From Burkholderiaceae bacterium (GTDB lineage: Bacteria > Pseudomonadota > Gammaproteobacteria > Burkholderiales > Burkholderiaceae_C), in NCBI GenBank assembly GCA_023954035.1, contig JAMLIT010000040.1, positions 1 through 33,363 of the forward strand: a stretch of DNA of 33,363 nucleotides, in the 5' to 3' direction. Position numbers and translations under genes: made by a program. A model generated the notes under the pieces. That model was not told where the DNA came from. It did not search any database and saw nothing but the letters and a program-made list of their open reading frames with translations. This document shows, piece after piece, positions 7,746-16,253 of the stretch. How positions within the stretch are numbered: position 1 is the first letter of the stretch; the number at the start of each line of letters is the position of its first letter.

Positions 7746-8648
7746 ATGCAAGACCTCAACGACATGCTGTATTTCGCCGAGGTGGTCGAGCGCGGCGGCT
7801 TTGCCGCTGCAGGGCGGGCGCTGGGCATTCCGAAGTCGCGACTCTCGCGCCGCGTGTCGGAGCTGGAAGGCCAGTTGGGTGTTCGCCTGCTGCATCGCAC
7901 CACGCGCAAGCTCTCGCTCACCGACGTGGGCGAAGCCTATTTGCGCCACTGCCAGGCGGTGCGCGAATCGGCCCAGGCAGCGGCCGACGCCGTGGCCCAG
8001 GTACAGACCGAGCCGCGCGGCACGCTGCGGGTGAGCTGCCCGGTGACCATTGCGCAATCGGTGCTGGGCGAACTGATGCCCGATTTTCTGGCGCGCCACC
8101 CCCGGGTGCGTATCGAGATGCTGGTGACCAACCGTGCGGTCAATCTGGTGGAGGAGGGCATCGACGTCGGTCTGCGGGTGCGCGAATCGGTAGAGGGCAG
8201 TGCCAGCATGGTGGTCAAGCGCCTGGACCGCACCCGCCAGGTGCTCGTCGCCAGCCCGGACCTGTTGGTGCGCCAGGGCACGCCGCGGACCCTGGCCGAT
8301 CTGGCCCGCATGGACAGCGTGGCCATGACGGCCGCCGATGGCAAGGCGGCGTGGAACCTGATTGGCCCCGGCGGCGCGCGCGAGACGGTGCAGCACCAGC
8401 CGCGCTACGTGGCCGACGACCTGCTGACGCTCAAGTTTGCCTTGCTCGCAGGAACAGGGCTGGGCTGGCTGCCCGATTACATGTGCGAAGAGGAACTGCG
8501 CCAGGGCAAGCTGGTGCGCGTGCTGCCGGACTGGACGACGCCGCAGGGCATTTTCCATGCTGTCTTTCCCTCGCGCCGGGGGCTGGCGCCGGCCGTGCGC
8601 AAGTTCCTGGACTTTTTGGCGGAGAAGGTGTCCGACCAGCCGACCTAA
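7746..8648 (+). CDS. LysR family transcriptional regulator
   Basis: A 300-residue LysR-type regulator. The N-terminal winged helix-turn-helix (about 1-60) includes MLYFAEVVERGGFAAAGRAL, then SRLSRRVSELEGQLGVRLL and RTTRKLSLTDVGE. The remainder is the periplasmic-binding-protein-like effector domain (about 90-295). Such proteins bind DNA as tetramers and respond to small-molecule inducers; neither target nor ligand is known. Candidate targets are the FMN reductase upstream or the TDT transporter, which is convergent and overlaps this gene's 3' end by four bases. No strong Shine-Dalgarno precedes the ATG. The repeat directly upstream may have displaced the original leader. Confidence 0.9.
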   Translation: MQDLNDMLYFAEVVERGGFAAAGRALGIPKSRLSRRVSELEGQLGVRLLHRTTRKLSLTDVGEAYLRHCQAVRESAQAAADAVAQVQTEPRGTLRVSCPVTIAQSVLGELMPDFLARHPRVRIEMLVTNRAVNLVEEGIDVGLRVRESVEGSASMVVKRLDRTRQVLVASPDLLVRQGTPRTLADLARMDSVAMTAADGKAAWNLIGPGGARETVQHQPRYVADDLLTLKFALLAGTGLGWLPDYMCEEELRQGKLVRVLPDWTTPQGIFHAVFPSRRGLAPAVRKFLDFLAEKVSDQPT

Positions 8649-9709
8649 TCGCGACGGTTTGCCACGATGCGCCACGTTTGGCGCGCTGCGCCCAGGGCGG
8701 CGGCGCTCCAGGCCAGCAGTGCGATGCCGAGAAAGGCGACCGGCAGGGCGCTCAAAAAATCGAAACCCATCGCGAGCCGCATCTCCTGCGTGCAGGCAGC
8801 ATACATCCCAAGCGGAAACACGGCGCCCCAGTACAGCGGGTCGTAGTGCAGGCCAAAGCGCTTGACGCCGTAACGCCAGATGGCGAGCACCAGCAGCATG
8901 GGAATCCACCAGGTGCCGGTGGCCCAGTAAAACACCGTAAAGCCTTTCAGAAATGGCAGCAGCGAGGCGAGAAACGGCGCGTCGGGCGTGTTGAGGATCA
9001 GCAACGAGCCGGCCAGGGTGGAGATCGCCATCGCGCCCATATTGATCCAGTAGGGAGGCGAGAGGTCGCCCGGGCTGAACGGGAAGAAGGTGTAGCGGTA
9101 AAAGATGAGCGACATCATCCAGATGTAGAGCATGCCGCCCCACAGCCACATCGAGAGCGCAAAAAAGTTCAGCTCCAGCCGGTAGGGCTGGCCGATATGG
9201 GTGGCCAGCAGCGCACTCAGCACCGCCACCGACTGCGTGGCCACCACCGCCAGCAGCCAGCCGCCGCTGATGCCCCGGTCCAGCGTGGGCTTGTCCTCCT
9301 TGATGGTCAGCGCCGTGAAAATGGTATAGGTCAGCAGCAGCCACAGCGCCAATCCCGCGCCCCAAAGCGCCAGGCCGGCACCGGTCCAGCGCATCAGCAC
9401 CAAGCACTGGCTGCCCAGAACGTTCGTGGCTGCCACGGCGGTAAAGAACGCCGGGCCGCGCAGATGGCTCAGCAGATCGGCAAGAAAGCGCTCGCGAAAC
9501 AGAGCCAGACGGGCCAGATAAAGCCCCCACATCAGCACGTACAAAAACAGATTCAGCGCAAACAGGCCGAGCGCGAGTGTGCGCAGACCCAGCATGTGCG
9601 CGGCGATCGACACGATGCCCGTGGCCATCACCATGCCAAAGTTGGCGGGCGACATGTCGGTGAGCGCACTGCGCCAGGCCGTCGGTGCAAGAAGGGAGGG
9701 AGGGGCCAC
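8645..9709 (-). CDS. TDT family transporter (TehA/Mae1/SLAC1-like)
   Basis: 354 residues with about ten hydrophobic helices. The family start ANFGMVMATGIVSIAAHML (about 21-39) is clear, and later ones include FWPTG-like FYWATGTWWIPMLL and DPLYWGAVFPLGMY, the usual TDT C-terminal motif. Members export or import C4-dicarboxylates, sulfite or chloride, and include tellurite-resistance TehA; the substrate here is not determined. The longest start is GTG at 9709. An ATG at 9655 (MSPANFG) is possible but would trim residues usual before the first helix. No clear ribosome site is visible for either. The gene is convergent with and overlaps the LysR gene. Confidence 0.85.
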   Translation of the reverse strand: MAPPSLLAPTAWRSALTDMSPANFGMVMATGIVSIAAHMLGLRTLALGLFALNLFLYVLMWGLYLARLALFRERFLADLLSHLRGPAFFTAVAATNVLGSQCLVLMRWTGAGLALWGAGLALWLLLTYTIFTALTIKEDKPTLDRGISGGWLLAVVATQSVAVLSALLATHIGQPYRLELNFFALSMWLWGGMLYIWMMSLIFYRYTFFPFSPGDLSPPYWINMGAMAISTLAGSLLILNTPDAPFLASLLPFLKGFTVFYWATGTWWIPMLLVLAIWRYGVKRFGLHYDPLYWGAVFPLGMYAACTQEMRLAMGFDFLSALPVAFLGIALLAWSAAALGAARQTWRIVANRRD

Positions 9710-9812
9710 AGGAGCGAAAGGGAAGGAGTGCTAAGGCCGTTGCGAGCGGCGATCATAAAACCGCGTTGGCTTTCCCGGCATTTGCGGCCGACGTTCATAT
9801 TCTCTATAGCGT

Positions 9813-9833
9813 ATTACTTAACAAGCAAGTATT
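9813..9833. promoter_or_regulatory. Inverted repeat upstream of sbp, possible regulator site
   Basis: ATTACTT (9813-9819) and AAGTATT (9827-9833) form an imperfect dyad (six of seven pairs) with a 7-nt spacer, within an AT-rich stretch 77 bp before the sbp start. LysR-type regulators such as CysB and Cbl control sulfate uptake operons in proteobacteria, so a CysB-like site is a reasonable guess. The match to any CysB consensus was not established. Confidence 0.35.
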
Positions 9834-9909
9834 CGTTTGAGTTTTAAAGTGCCTTGCCCACAATCGCGCCAGTCCGCAATTCCTGAGCCCTTGCGCCCGC
9901 CTGTTCAAC

Positions 9910-10902
9910 ATGAAAATCCGCTTCCTCGTCGCCGCCCTCGCCCTCGCGGCCACTTCGCATGCATCCGCTCAGACATCGCTGCTCAACGTCTCCTATGACG
10001 TGGCGCGCGAGTTCTACAAGGAATACAACCCGGCCTTCGTCGCCCACTACAAGAAAACCACCGGCAAGGACGTGAAAATCGATCAGTCCCACGCCGGCTC
10101 CAGCGCCCAGGCACGTGCGGTGAACGACGGCCTGGCAGCCGACGTGGTCACCATGAATACCACCACCGACGTGCAGTTCCTGGCCGACAACGGCGTGGTC
10201 GCCAAAGACTGGCAGAAGAAATTCCCCAACGACGCCTCGCCCACCACCTCGACCATGCTGTTCATGGTGCGCAGCGGCAACCCCAAGGGCATCAAGGACT
10301 GGAGCGACCTCATCAAGCCCGATGTGAAGGTCATCGTCGTCAATCCCAAGACCGGCGGCAACGGCCGCTATGCCTACCTCGCAGCCTGGGGCTCGGTGCG
10401 CGAGAAGGGCGGCACGGACGCAGAGGCAGCAGACTTTGTTGCCAAGCTCTACAAGAATGTGCCGATCCTCGCCAAGGGCGGGCGCGATGCCACGGCTACC
10501 TTCGTGCAGCGCGGCATTGGCGACGTGCTGATCACGTTTGAGTCCGAAGTGGTCTCCATTGAGCGCGAATTCGGCAAGGGCAAGGTCGACGCGGTCTACC
10601 CATCGGTCAGCATCACCGCCGAAAACCCGGTGGCGGTTGTGGAGCGCACCGTGGCCAAGAAGGGCACCGCCGAGCTGGCCAAGGCCTACCTTGACTACCT
10701 CTATTCCGATGAGGCGCAAGAAATTGCCGCCAAACACGCCGTGCGTCCGCGTTCGGAAAAAGTGCTGGCCCGGCATGCCGACGTGTTCAAGCCGATCAAG
10801 CAGTTCACCGTGGCCAAGTACTTTGGCAGCCTGACCGAAGCGCAAAAGGTGCACTTCAACGACGGCGGCCAGTTCGACAAGCTGTACACGCCCGGCAAGT
10901 AA
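9910..10902 (+). CDS. sbp: Sulfate ABC transporter periplasmic substrate-binding protein
   Basis: 330 residues. A signal peptide covers about 1-20, ending SHASA before QTSLLNVSYD. The mature start LLNVSYDVAREFYKEYN is the classic Sbp/CysP opening, followed by QSHAGSSAQARAV and LAADVVTMN, and by the VNPKTGGNGRYAYLAAWG block. The protein captures sulfate or thiosulfate in the periplasm for CysTWA. First gene of the operon; cysT begins three bases after its stop. No strong Shine-Dalgarno precedes the ATG, but the signal peptide supports this start. Sbp and CysP cannot be told apart safely from sequence alone. Confidence 0.93.
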   Translation: MKIRFLVAALALAATSHASAQTSLLNVSYDVAREFYKEYNPAFVAHYKKTTGKDVKIDQSHAGSSAQARAVNDGLAADVVTMNTTTDVQFLADNGVVAKDWQKKFPNDASPTTSTMLFMVRSGNPKGIKDWSDLIKPDVKVIVVNPKTGGNGRYAYLAAWGSVREKGGTDAEAADFVAKLYKNVPILAKGGRDATATFVQRGIGDVLITFESEVVSIEREFGKGKVDAVYPSVSITAENPVAVVERTVAKKGTAELAKAYLDYLYSDEAQEIAAKHAVRPRSEKVLARHADVFKPIKQFTVAKYFGSLTEAQKVHFNDGGQFDKLYTPGK

Positions 10903-10905
10903 GCC

Positions 10906-11769
10906 ATGGCGCACGCGATTGCTGCGCCGGCCAACGCCGCGCGCCCGGCGAAGCGTGCCAGCCGACGCGTGCTGCCCGGTTTCGGGTTGACGCTCGGCTA
11001 CACGCTTTTCTACCTCAGCGTGATCGTCCTGATCCCGCTCTCGGCGCTGGTGTTCAGCAGTTTCACCCTGACCTGGGAGCAGTTCTGGACGGCAGTGGCG
11101 TCGCCGCGCGTGCTGGCCTCGTACCGGCTGACGTTTGGAGCTTCTTTCCTGGCGGCCCTCGTGAACCTGTTCTTCGGCCTGTTGATCGCCTGGGTGCTGG
11201 TGCGCTACCGCTTTCCCGGCAAGCGAGTTGTCGATGCGCTGGTGGATTTGCCTTTTGCCCTGCCCACCGCCGTGGCGGGCATTGCGCTGACCTCACTGCT
11301 GGCGGACAACGGCTGGATCGGCAGCGTGCTGGCGCCGCTGGGCATTCAGCTTGCCTTCAAGCCGGCGGGCATCGTCGTGGCGCTGATCTTCATCAGCTTG
11401 CCGTTTGTTGTGCGCACGGTGCAGCCGGTGCTTGAAGATGCCGAGCGCGAGCTCGAAGAAGCCGCGACCAGCCTGGGCGCCACGCGCTGGCAGGTGTTCA
11501 CCAAAGTGCTGCTGCCGTCGATTGCGCCGGCACTGCTGACCGGTTTCGCCATGGCCTTTGCGCGGGCAGTAGGGGAATACGGCTCGGTGATCTTCATTGC
11601 CGGCAACATGCCCATGGTGTCGGAAATCACACCGCTCATCATCATTGGCAAGCTGGAGCAGTACGACACGGCGGGCGCCACGGCTGTGGCTGTGGTCATG
11701 CTGGTGATGTCGTTCGCGCTGCTGCTGCTGATCAATGCCTTGCAGGCCTGGCAACGTCGAACAGGATGA
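10906..11769 (+). CDS. cysT: Sulfate ABC transporter permease CysT (CysU)
   Basis: 287 residues with about six membrane helices. The binding-protein-dependent permease signature EEAATSLGATRWQVFTKVLL (about 184-203), which contacts the ATPase, is present, as is FARAVGEYGSVIFIAGNMP near the C-terminus, typical of CysT. Together with CysW it forms the inner-membrane channel for sulfate/thiosulfate. The gene starts three bases after sbp, so it is co-transcribed. Unlike the usual tight spacing, 132 bp separate it from cysW, filled largely by a repeat. Confidence 0.94.
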   Translation: MAHAIAAPANAARPAKRASRRVLPGFGLTLGYTLFYLSVIVLIPLSALVFSSFTLTWEQFWTAVASPRVLASYRLTFGASFLAALVNLFFGLLIAWVLVRYRFPGKRVVDALVDLPFALPTAVAGIALTSLLADNGWIGSVLAPLGIQLAFKPAGIVVALIFISLPFVVRTVQPVLEDAERELEEAATSLGATRWQVFTKVLLPSIAPALLTGFAMAFARAVGEYGSVIFIAGNMPMVSEITPLIIIGKLEQYDTAGATAVAVVMLVMSFALLLLINALQAWQRRTG

Positions 11770-11870
11770 AACACCCCCTGGGTCGCTTCGCGCCTTCCCC
11801 CTCAAGGGGGACGACGGCCTTTGCTGCGGGGCGGCCCTTGCTGGCCTTCTGCTGGCTTGCGCCGCGCCAG
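11770..11870 (+). repeat. Intergenic repeat-like element between cysT and cysW
   Basis: It begins right after the cysT stop. The sequence holds a CCCCC-TCAA-GGGGG hairpin near 11799-11812, followed by a GC-rich tail with GCTGCGGGGCGGCCCTTGCT. I recognise this layout from memory as a dispersed intergenic element of Comamonadaceae genomes. Only one copy is in this window, so its repeated nature cannot be shown here. Confidence 0.5.
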
Positions 11871-11901
11871 TTGCGTGCGCAGTGCGCGATGGAAAACTGA
11901 G

Positions 11902-12803
11902 ATGAATACCCTTAATTTTGGCCGTGCACGCTCCGGCACCACCGAAGCGCCGTGGGTGCGCGCGTTGCTGATTGCGCTCGCGCTCGGCTTCATGCTGCTG
12001 TTCCTGGTGTTGCCGCTGGCCGCCGTGTTTGCCGAGGCGCTGCGAAAGGGCTTTGGCGCCTATCTGGATGGCCTGCGCGAGCCCGATGCCTGGTCTGCCA
12101 TTCGGCTCACCTTGCTCACCGCCTTGATTGCCGTGCCGCTGAATCTGGTGTTCGGTATTGCGGCTGCGTGGTGCATTGCCAAATACGAGTTCAAGGGCAA
12201 GGCGTTTTTGACCACGCTGGTGGATCTGCCCTTTTCCGTCTCGCCGGTGGTCGCCGGCCTGACCTATGTGCTGATCTTTGGCGCCAATGGCTGGATCGGC
12301 CCTTGGCTGATGGCGCACGACATCAAGATCATTTTTGCCGTACCCGGCATCGTGCTGGCGACTGTGTTCGTGACGGTGCCCTTCATTGCCCGCGAACTGA
12401 TCCCGCTGATGCAGGCCCAGGGCAACGACGAGGAGCAGGCCGCCATCGTGCTGGGCGCGAGCGGCTGGCAGACCTTCTGGCATGTCACGCTGCCCAACAT
12501 CAGGTGGGGCCTGGTCTACGGCGTCATTCTGTGCAATGCGCGGGCCATGGGCGAGTTCGGCGCAGTGTCGGTGGTCTCGGGCCACATTCGCGGCCAGACC
12601 AACACCATGCCGCTGCACGTGGAAATTTTGTACAACGAATACCAGTCGGTTGCGGCCTTTGCCGTTGCTTCGCTGCTGGCGCTGCTGGCACTGGTCACGC
12701 TGGTCATCAAAAGCATTGCCGAGTGGCGGCAAGAAAAGCAGTTGCGCGAATCGGCCGACCTACCGCCAGAGCGCCCGCACGCCAGCGCTGCAGGAACCCC
12801 ATC

Positions 12804-12807
<4 letters not shown>
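11902..12807 (+). CDS. cysW: Sulfate ABC transporter permease CysW
   Basis: From ATG 11902 the product has 301 residues and about six membrane helices. Diagnostic parts are [20 protein letters not shown] and the ABC-permease EAA loop [40 protein letters not shown] is typical of CysW. The open frame extends 27 codons upstream into the repeat, but the conserved N-terminus and AACTGAG just before the ATG favour this start. It pairs with CysT. Its stop overlaps the cysA start (ATGA at 12804-12807), so cysW and cysA are translationally coupled. Confidence 0.94.
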
Positions 12808-13916
<1,109 letters not shown>

Positions 13917-13963
13917 AGGCGCTTCGCATCGACGCGCCGCGTGTTTGACGTTCTGGGGTTTTG

Positions 13964-14476
13964 ATGATTCTCGACTGGTTCACCACGGCCCCGCGCCGCA
14001 TTCTGGCGCTGATGTGCCTGGCCTGCATTGGCATGCTGGCTTTCGGGCTGTATCTGCAGCACGTGGTCGGTCTGGTGCCCTGCCCGATGTGCATCGTGCA
14101 ACGCTATGCTCTGGTTTTGGTAGCTGTATTCACAGGCCTGGCAAGCGGTAGCGGCAAAAAACACTGGATTTTTTCCTGGTCGCTGCTGGCGCTGTTGGCC
14201 AGCGGCTTCGGCGCCTTCACCGCGGCGCGCCAGAGCTGGCTGCAGTGGTACCCGCCCGAATTCGCCATGTGCGGGCGCGACTTCTACGGAATGATCGAAA
14301 ACTACTCCATCAGTCGCGCCATTCCTATGATTTTTCGGGGCTCCGGCGACTGTGCGGCGGTGGACTGGACCTTCCTGGGCGGCTCGATCGCCAACTGGTC
14401 CTTCGTTTGTTTTGTCGGCTTTGCACTGGTGCTGCTGGCGCTGCTGGCGCGCAGCCGGCGCTGGCCTCGCGCCTGA
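13964..14476 (+). CDS. dsbB: Disulfide bond formation protein B
   Basis: 170 residues with four membrane helices. The two redox pairs are present: PCPMC (C40, C43) and C103/C130. DsbB reoxidises periplasmic DsbA and passes electrons to ubiquinone; the quinone-contacting arginine of VQRYAL (R47) is present. The ATG at 13964 is chosen; a TTG directly before it is less likely. Residues 51-65, spanning the end of the second helix and the cytoplasmic turn (SGSGKK), are encoded by a stretch resembling the repeat described at 14114-14157. The gene sits 47 bp after cysA; co-transcription with the sulfate operon is possible but not proven. Confidence 0.93.
   Translation: MILDWFTTAPRRILALMCLACIGMLAFGLYLQHVVGLVPCPMCIVQRYALVLVAVFTGLASGSGKKHWIFSWSLLALLASGFGAFTAARQSWLQWYPPEFAMCGRDFYGMIENYSISRAIPMIFRGSGDCAAVDWTFLGGSIANWSFVCFVGFALVLLALLARSRRWPRA
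14114..14157 (+). repeat. Degenerate copy D of the short repeat, inside dsbB
   Basis: GGTTTTGGTAGCTG, then GCAAGCGGTAGCGGCAAAAA, line up without gaps with the inverted hrpA copy at about 27 of 42 positions. The block TAGCTG and the AAGCG-TAGCGGC block match best. The dyad is broken. The similarity was found by eye, so chance cannot be excluded. Confidence 0.4.
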
Positions 14477-14547
14477 GGCGTCGCCGCACACTGCCCGGGC
14501 GGGCGGATTTCGTTACCATTTGCCAAGCCCGGCGTCCCGGGGAAGCC

Positions 14548-14555
14548 AAGGGGAG
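14548..14555 (+). promoter_or_regulatory. Ribosome binding site of the GAF/HD-GYP gene
   Basis: AAGGGGAG, five bases before ATG 14561, a strong Shine-Dalgarno that supports the chosen start. Confidence 0.7.
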
Positions 14556-14560
14556 CGGCG

Positions 14561-16195
14561 ATGGAAAAGCAATCCGCAGTGGACCTGTTCGCCCGGTTGG
14601 ACCAGCTCAACCGGATCGGCGCTGCGCTCTCGCGCGAACGCAACATCGAGCGCCTCCTGGAGAACATTCTCGAAGCGGCCAAAGCGCTGACCGGCGCCGA
14701 TGGCGGCACGCTCTACAGCGTGACGGAAGACCGCACGGCGCTGCGCTTTGAGATCATGCGCACCGATTCGCTCGGCATCCGTCTGGGCGGAACGACCGGC
14801 AAGCGCATCGAGCTGCCCGACCTGCCGCTGCGCCGGCCCGATGGCGCGCCCAACGACGCGCTGGTCGCAGCGCACACCGCGCTGCACGGCCGCACGGTCA
14901 ACGTCGCCGACGCCTACGCGCACAAGGGTTTCGACTTTTCCGGAACACGCGCCTTTGATCAGCGCACCGGCTACCGCTCGCAGTCCTTGCTCACCGTGCC
15001 GATGACGGACCACCAGGGCGAGCTGATCGGCGTGCTGCAGCTGCTCAATGCGCGCGACCCGGTCACGGGCCAGGTGGTGGCTTTTTCTCCCGCAGACCAG
15101 AGCCTGAGCGAGTCGCTGGCCTCGCAGGCAGCCATTGCGCTGTCCAATCGCCTGCTCATCACCCAGTTGGAACGCCTGTTCGAATCCTTCGTCAAGCTGA
15201 TCAACATTGCCATTGATGAAAAGTCGCCCTACACCGGCGGCCACTGTGAGCGCGTACCCGAACTCACCATGATGCTGGCCGAGGCGGCGGACGCCACCAC
15301 CACCGGCCCGCTGGCGGCCTTTCGCATGAGCGAGCGTGACCGCTACGAGCTGCAGATGGCGGGGCTCTTGCACGACTGCGGCAAGATCACCACGCCGGTG
15401 CACGTGGTGGACAAGGCGACCAAGCTGCAGACTTTGTACGACCGCATCGGCCTGGTCGACACGCGCTTTGAAGTGGCCAAGCGCGACGCCGAGCTGGAGG
15501 CCTTGCGCGCCCAGCTGGCCTTGCGCCCCGTGGTGGACGCCGGCGCCGAAGCGGTGGCGCTGGCCGGGCTGCAGCGCGAGCTTCAAGCGCTGGATGCGGA
15601 GCGAGACTTCCTGCGCCAATGCAACCGGGGCGTCGAGGCGATGCAGGCGGCCGAGCAGCAGCGCGTGCGCGACATCGCTGCGCGGCGCCAATGGCGCAAC
15701 GCCGATGGCGTGCAGACCGCATTCCTTTCGGCCGAGGAGGTCGAAAACCTCACCATCCGCGCCGGCACGCTGACCCAGGCCGAACGCGACACCATCAATT
15801 ACCACATCGTTGCCACGATCAAGATGCTCGAAGCCCTGCCCTGGCCCCAGCACCTCAAGAGGGTGCCCGAGTACGCTGGTGGCCACCATGAGCGCATGGA
15901 CGGCAAGGGCTACCCGCGCGGCCTCACGCGCGAGCAGATGTCGTGGCAGGCGCGCATGATGGGCATTGCCGACATCTTCGAAGCGCTGACCGCCGCCGAC
16001 CGCCCGTACAAGAGCGGGATGAAGCTCTCGCAGGCACTGGCCATCATGCAGCGCATGAAGCACGGCGGCCACATCGACCCCGACTTGTTCGAGGTTTTCG
16101 TGCGCGAAAAGGTGTACCAGCGCTATGCCGATCGCTTTCTGGATGCCGAACAGATCGACGCGGTGGACGCGGCTGGCTTTTTCACGCCGGTCTAG
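14561..16195 (+). CDS. GAF domain plus HD-GYP domain protein (probable c-di-GMP phosphodiesterase) with helical insertion
   Basis: 544 residues. An N-terminal GAF domain (about 25-200) with the TVPMTDHQGELIGVLQLLN core senses a ligand. The HD-GYP domain follows (about 205-525): HD in LLHDCGKI (271-272), HHE at 442-444 and GYP at 450-452 in DGKGYPRG. Metal-binding residues are therefore present, suggesting hydrolysis of cyclic di-GMP in the cytoplasm. Between HD and HHE lie about 170 residues, far more than in a plain HD-GYP domain. Residues about 303-395 are charged, Ala/Leu/Glu-rich and probably coiled coil. No receiver or membrane segment is seen. It follows dsbB by 84 bp and converges on argA. 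Alternatives: a metal phosphohydrolase of other specificity. Confidence 0.87.
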   Translation: MEKQSAVDLFARLDQLNRIGAALSRERNIERLLENILEAAKALTGADGGTLYSVTEDRTALRFEIMRTDSLGIRLGGTTGKRIELPDLPLRRPDGAPNDALVAAHTALHGRTVNVADAYAHKGFDFSGTRAFDQRTGYRSQSLLTVPMTDHQGELIGVLQLLNARDPVTGQVVAFSPADQSLSESLASQAAIALSNRLLITQLERLFESFVKLINIAIDEKSPYTGGHCERVPELTMMLAEAADATTTGPLAAFRMSERDRYELQMAGLLHDCGKITTPVHVVDKATKLQTLYDRIGLVDTRFEVAKRDAELEALRAQLALRPVVDAGAEAVALAGLQRELQALDAERDFLRQCNRGVEAMQAAEQQRVRDIAARRQWRNADGVQTAFLSAEEVENLTIRAGTLTQAERDTINYHIVATIKMLEALPWPQHLKRVPEYAGGHHERMDGKGYPRGLTREQMSWQARMMGIADIFEALTAADRPYKSGMKLSQALAIMQRMKHGGHIDPDLFEVFVREKVYQRYADRFLDAEQIDAVDAAGFFTPV

Positions 16196-16204
16196 GCGCT
16201 ATTC

Positions 16205-16250
16205 AAAAAGTAGCTACTTGCGCTTACTGGATAAGCGCTAGCGGGCTTTT
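16205..16250. repeat. Short interspersed repeat, copy B, possible two-way terminator
   Basis: The core TAGCTACTTGCGCTTACTGG begins at 16211 and continues ATAAGCGCTAGCGGGC. An inner hairpin, GCGCTTA (16220-16226) and TAAGCGC (16232-16238), has a 5-nt loop. AAAAAG upstream and CTTTTT downstream can extend the fold and supply a U-tract either way. It occupies nearly all of the 58 bp between two convergent stop codons (HD-GYP gene and argA), which suits a terminator role. Confidence 0.7.
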
Positions 16251-16253
16251 TAC

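Noticed and set aside
7736-9847. Plus-strand open frame of 703 codons spanning the LysR and TDT genes
   Set aside because: It runs across two real genes in other frames and gives a low-complexity product with no domain.
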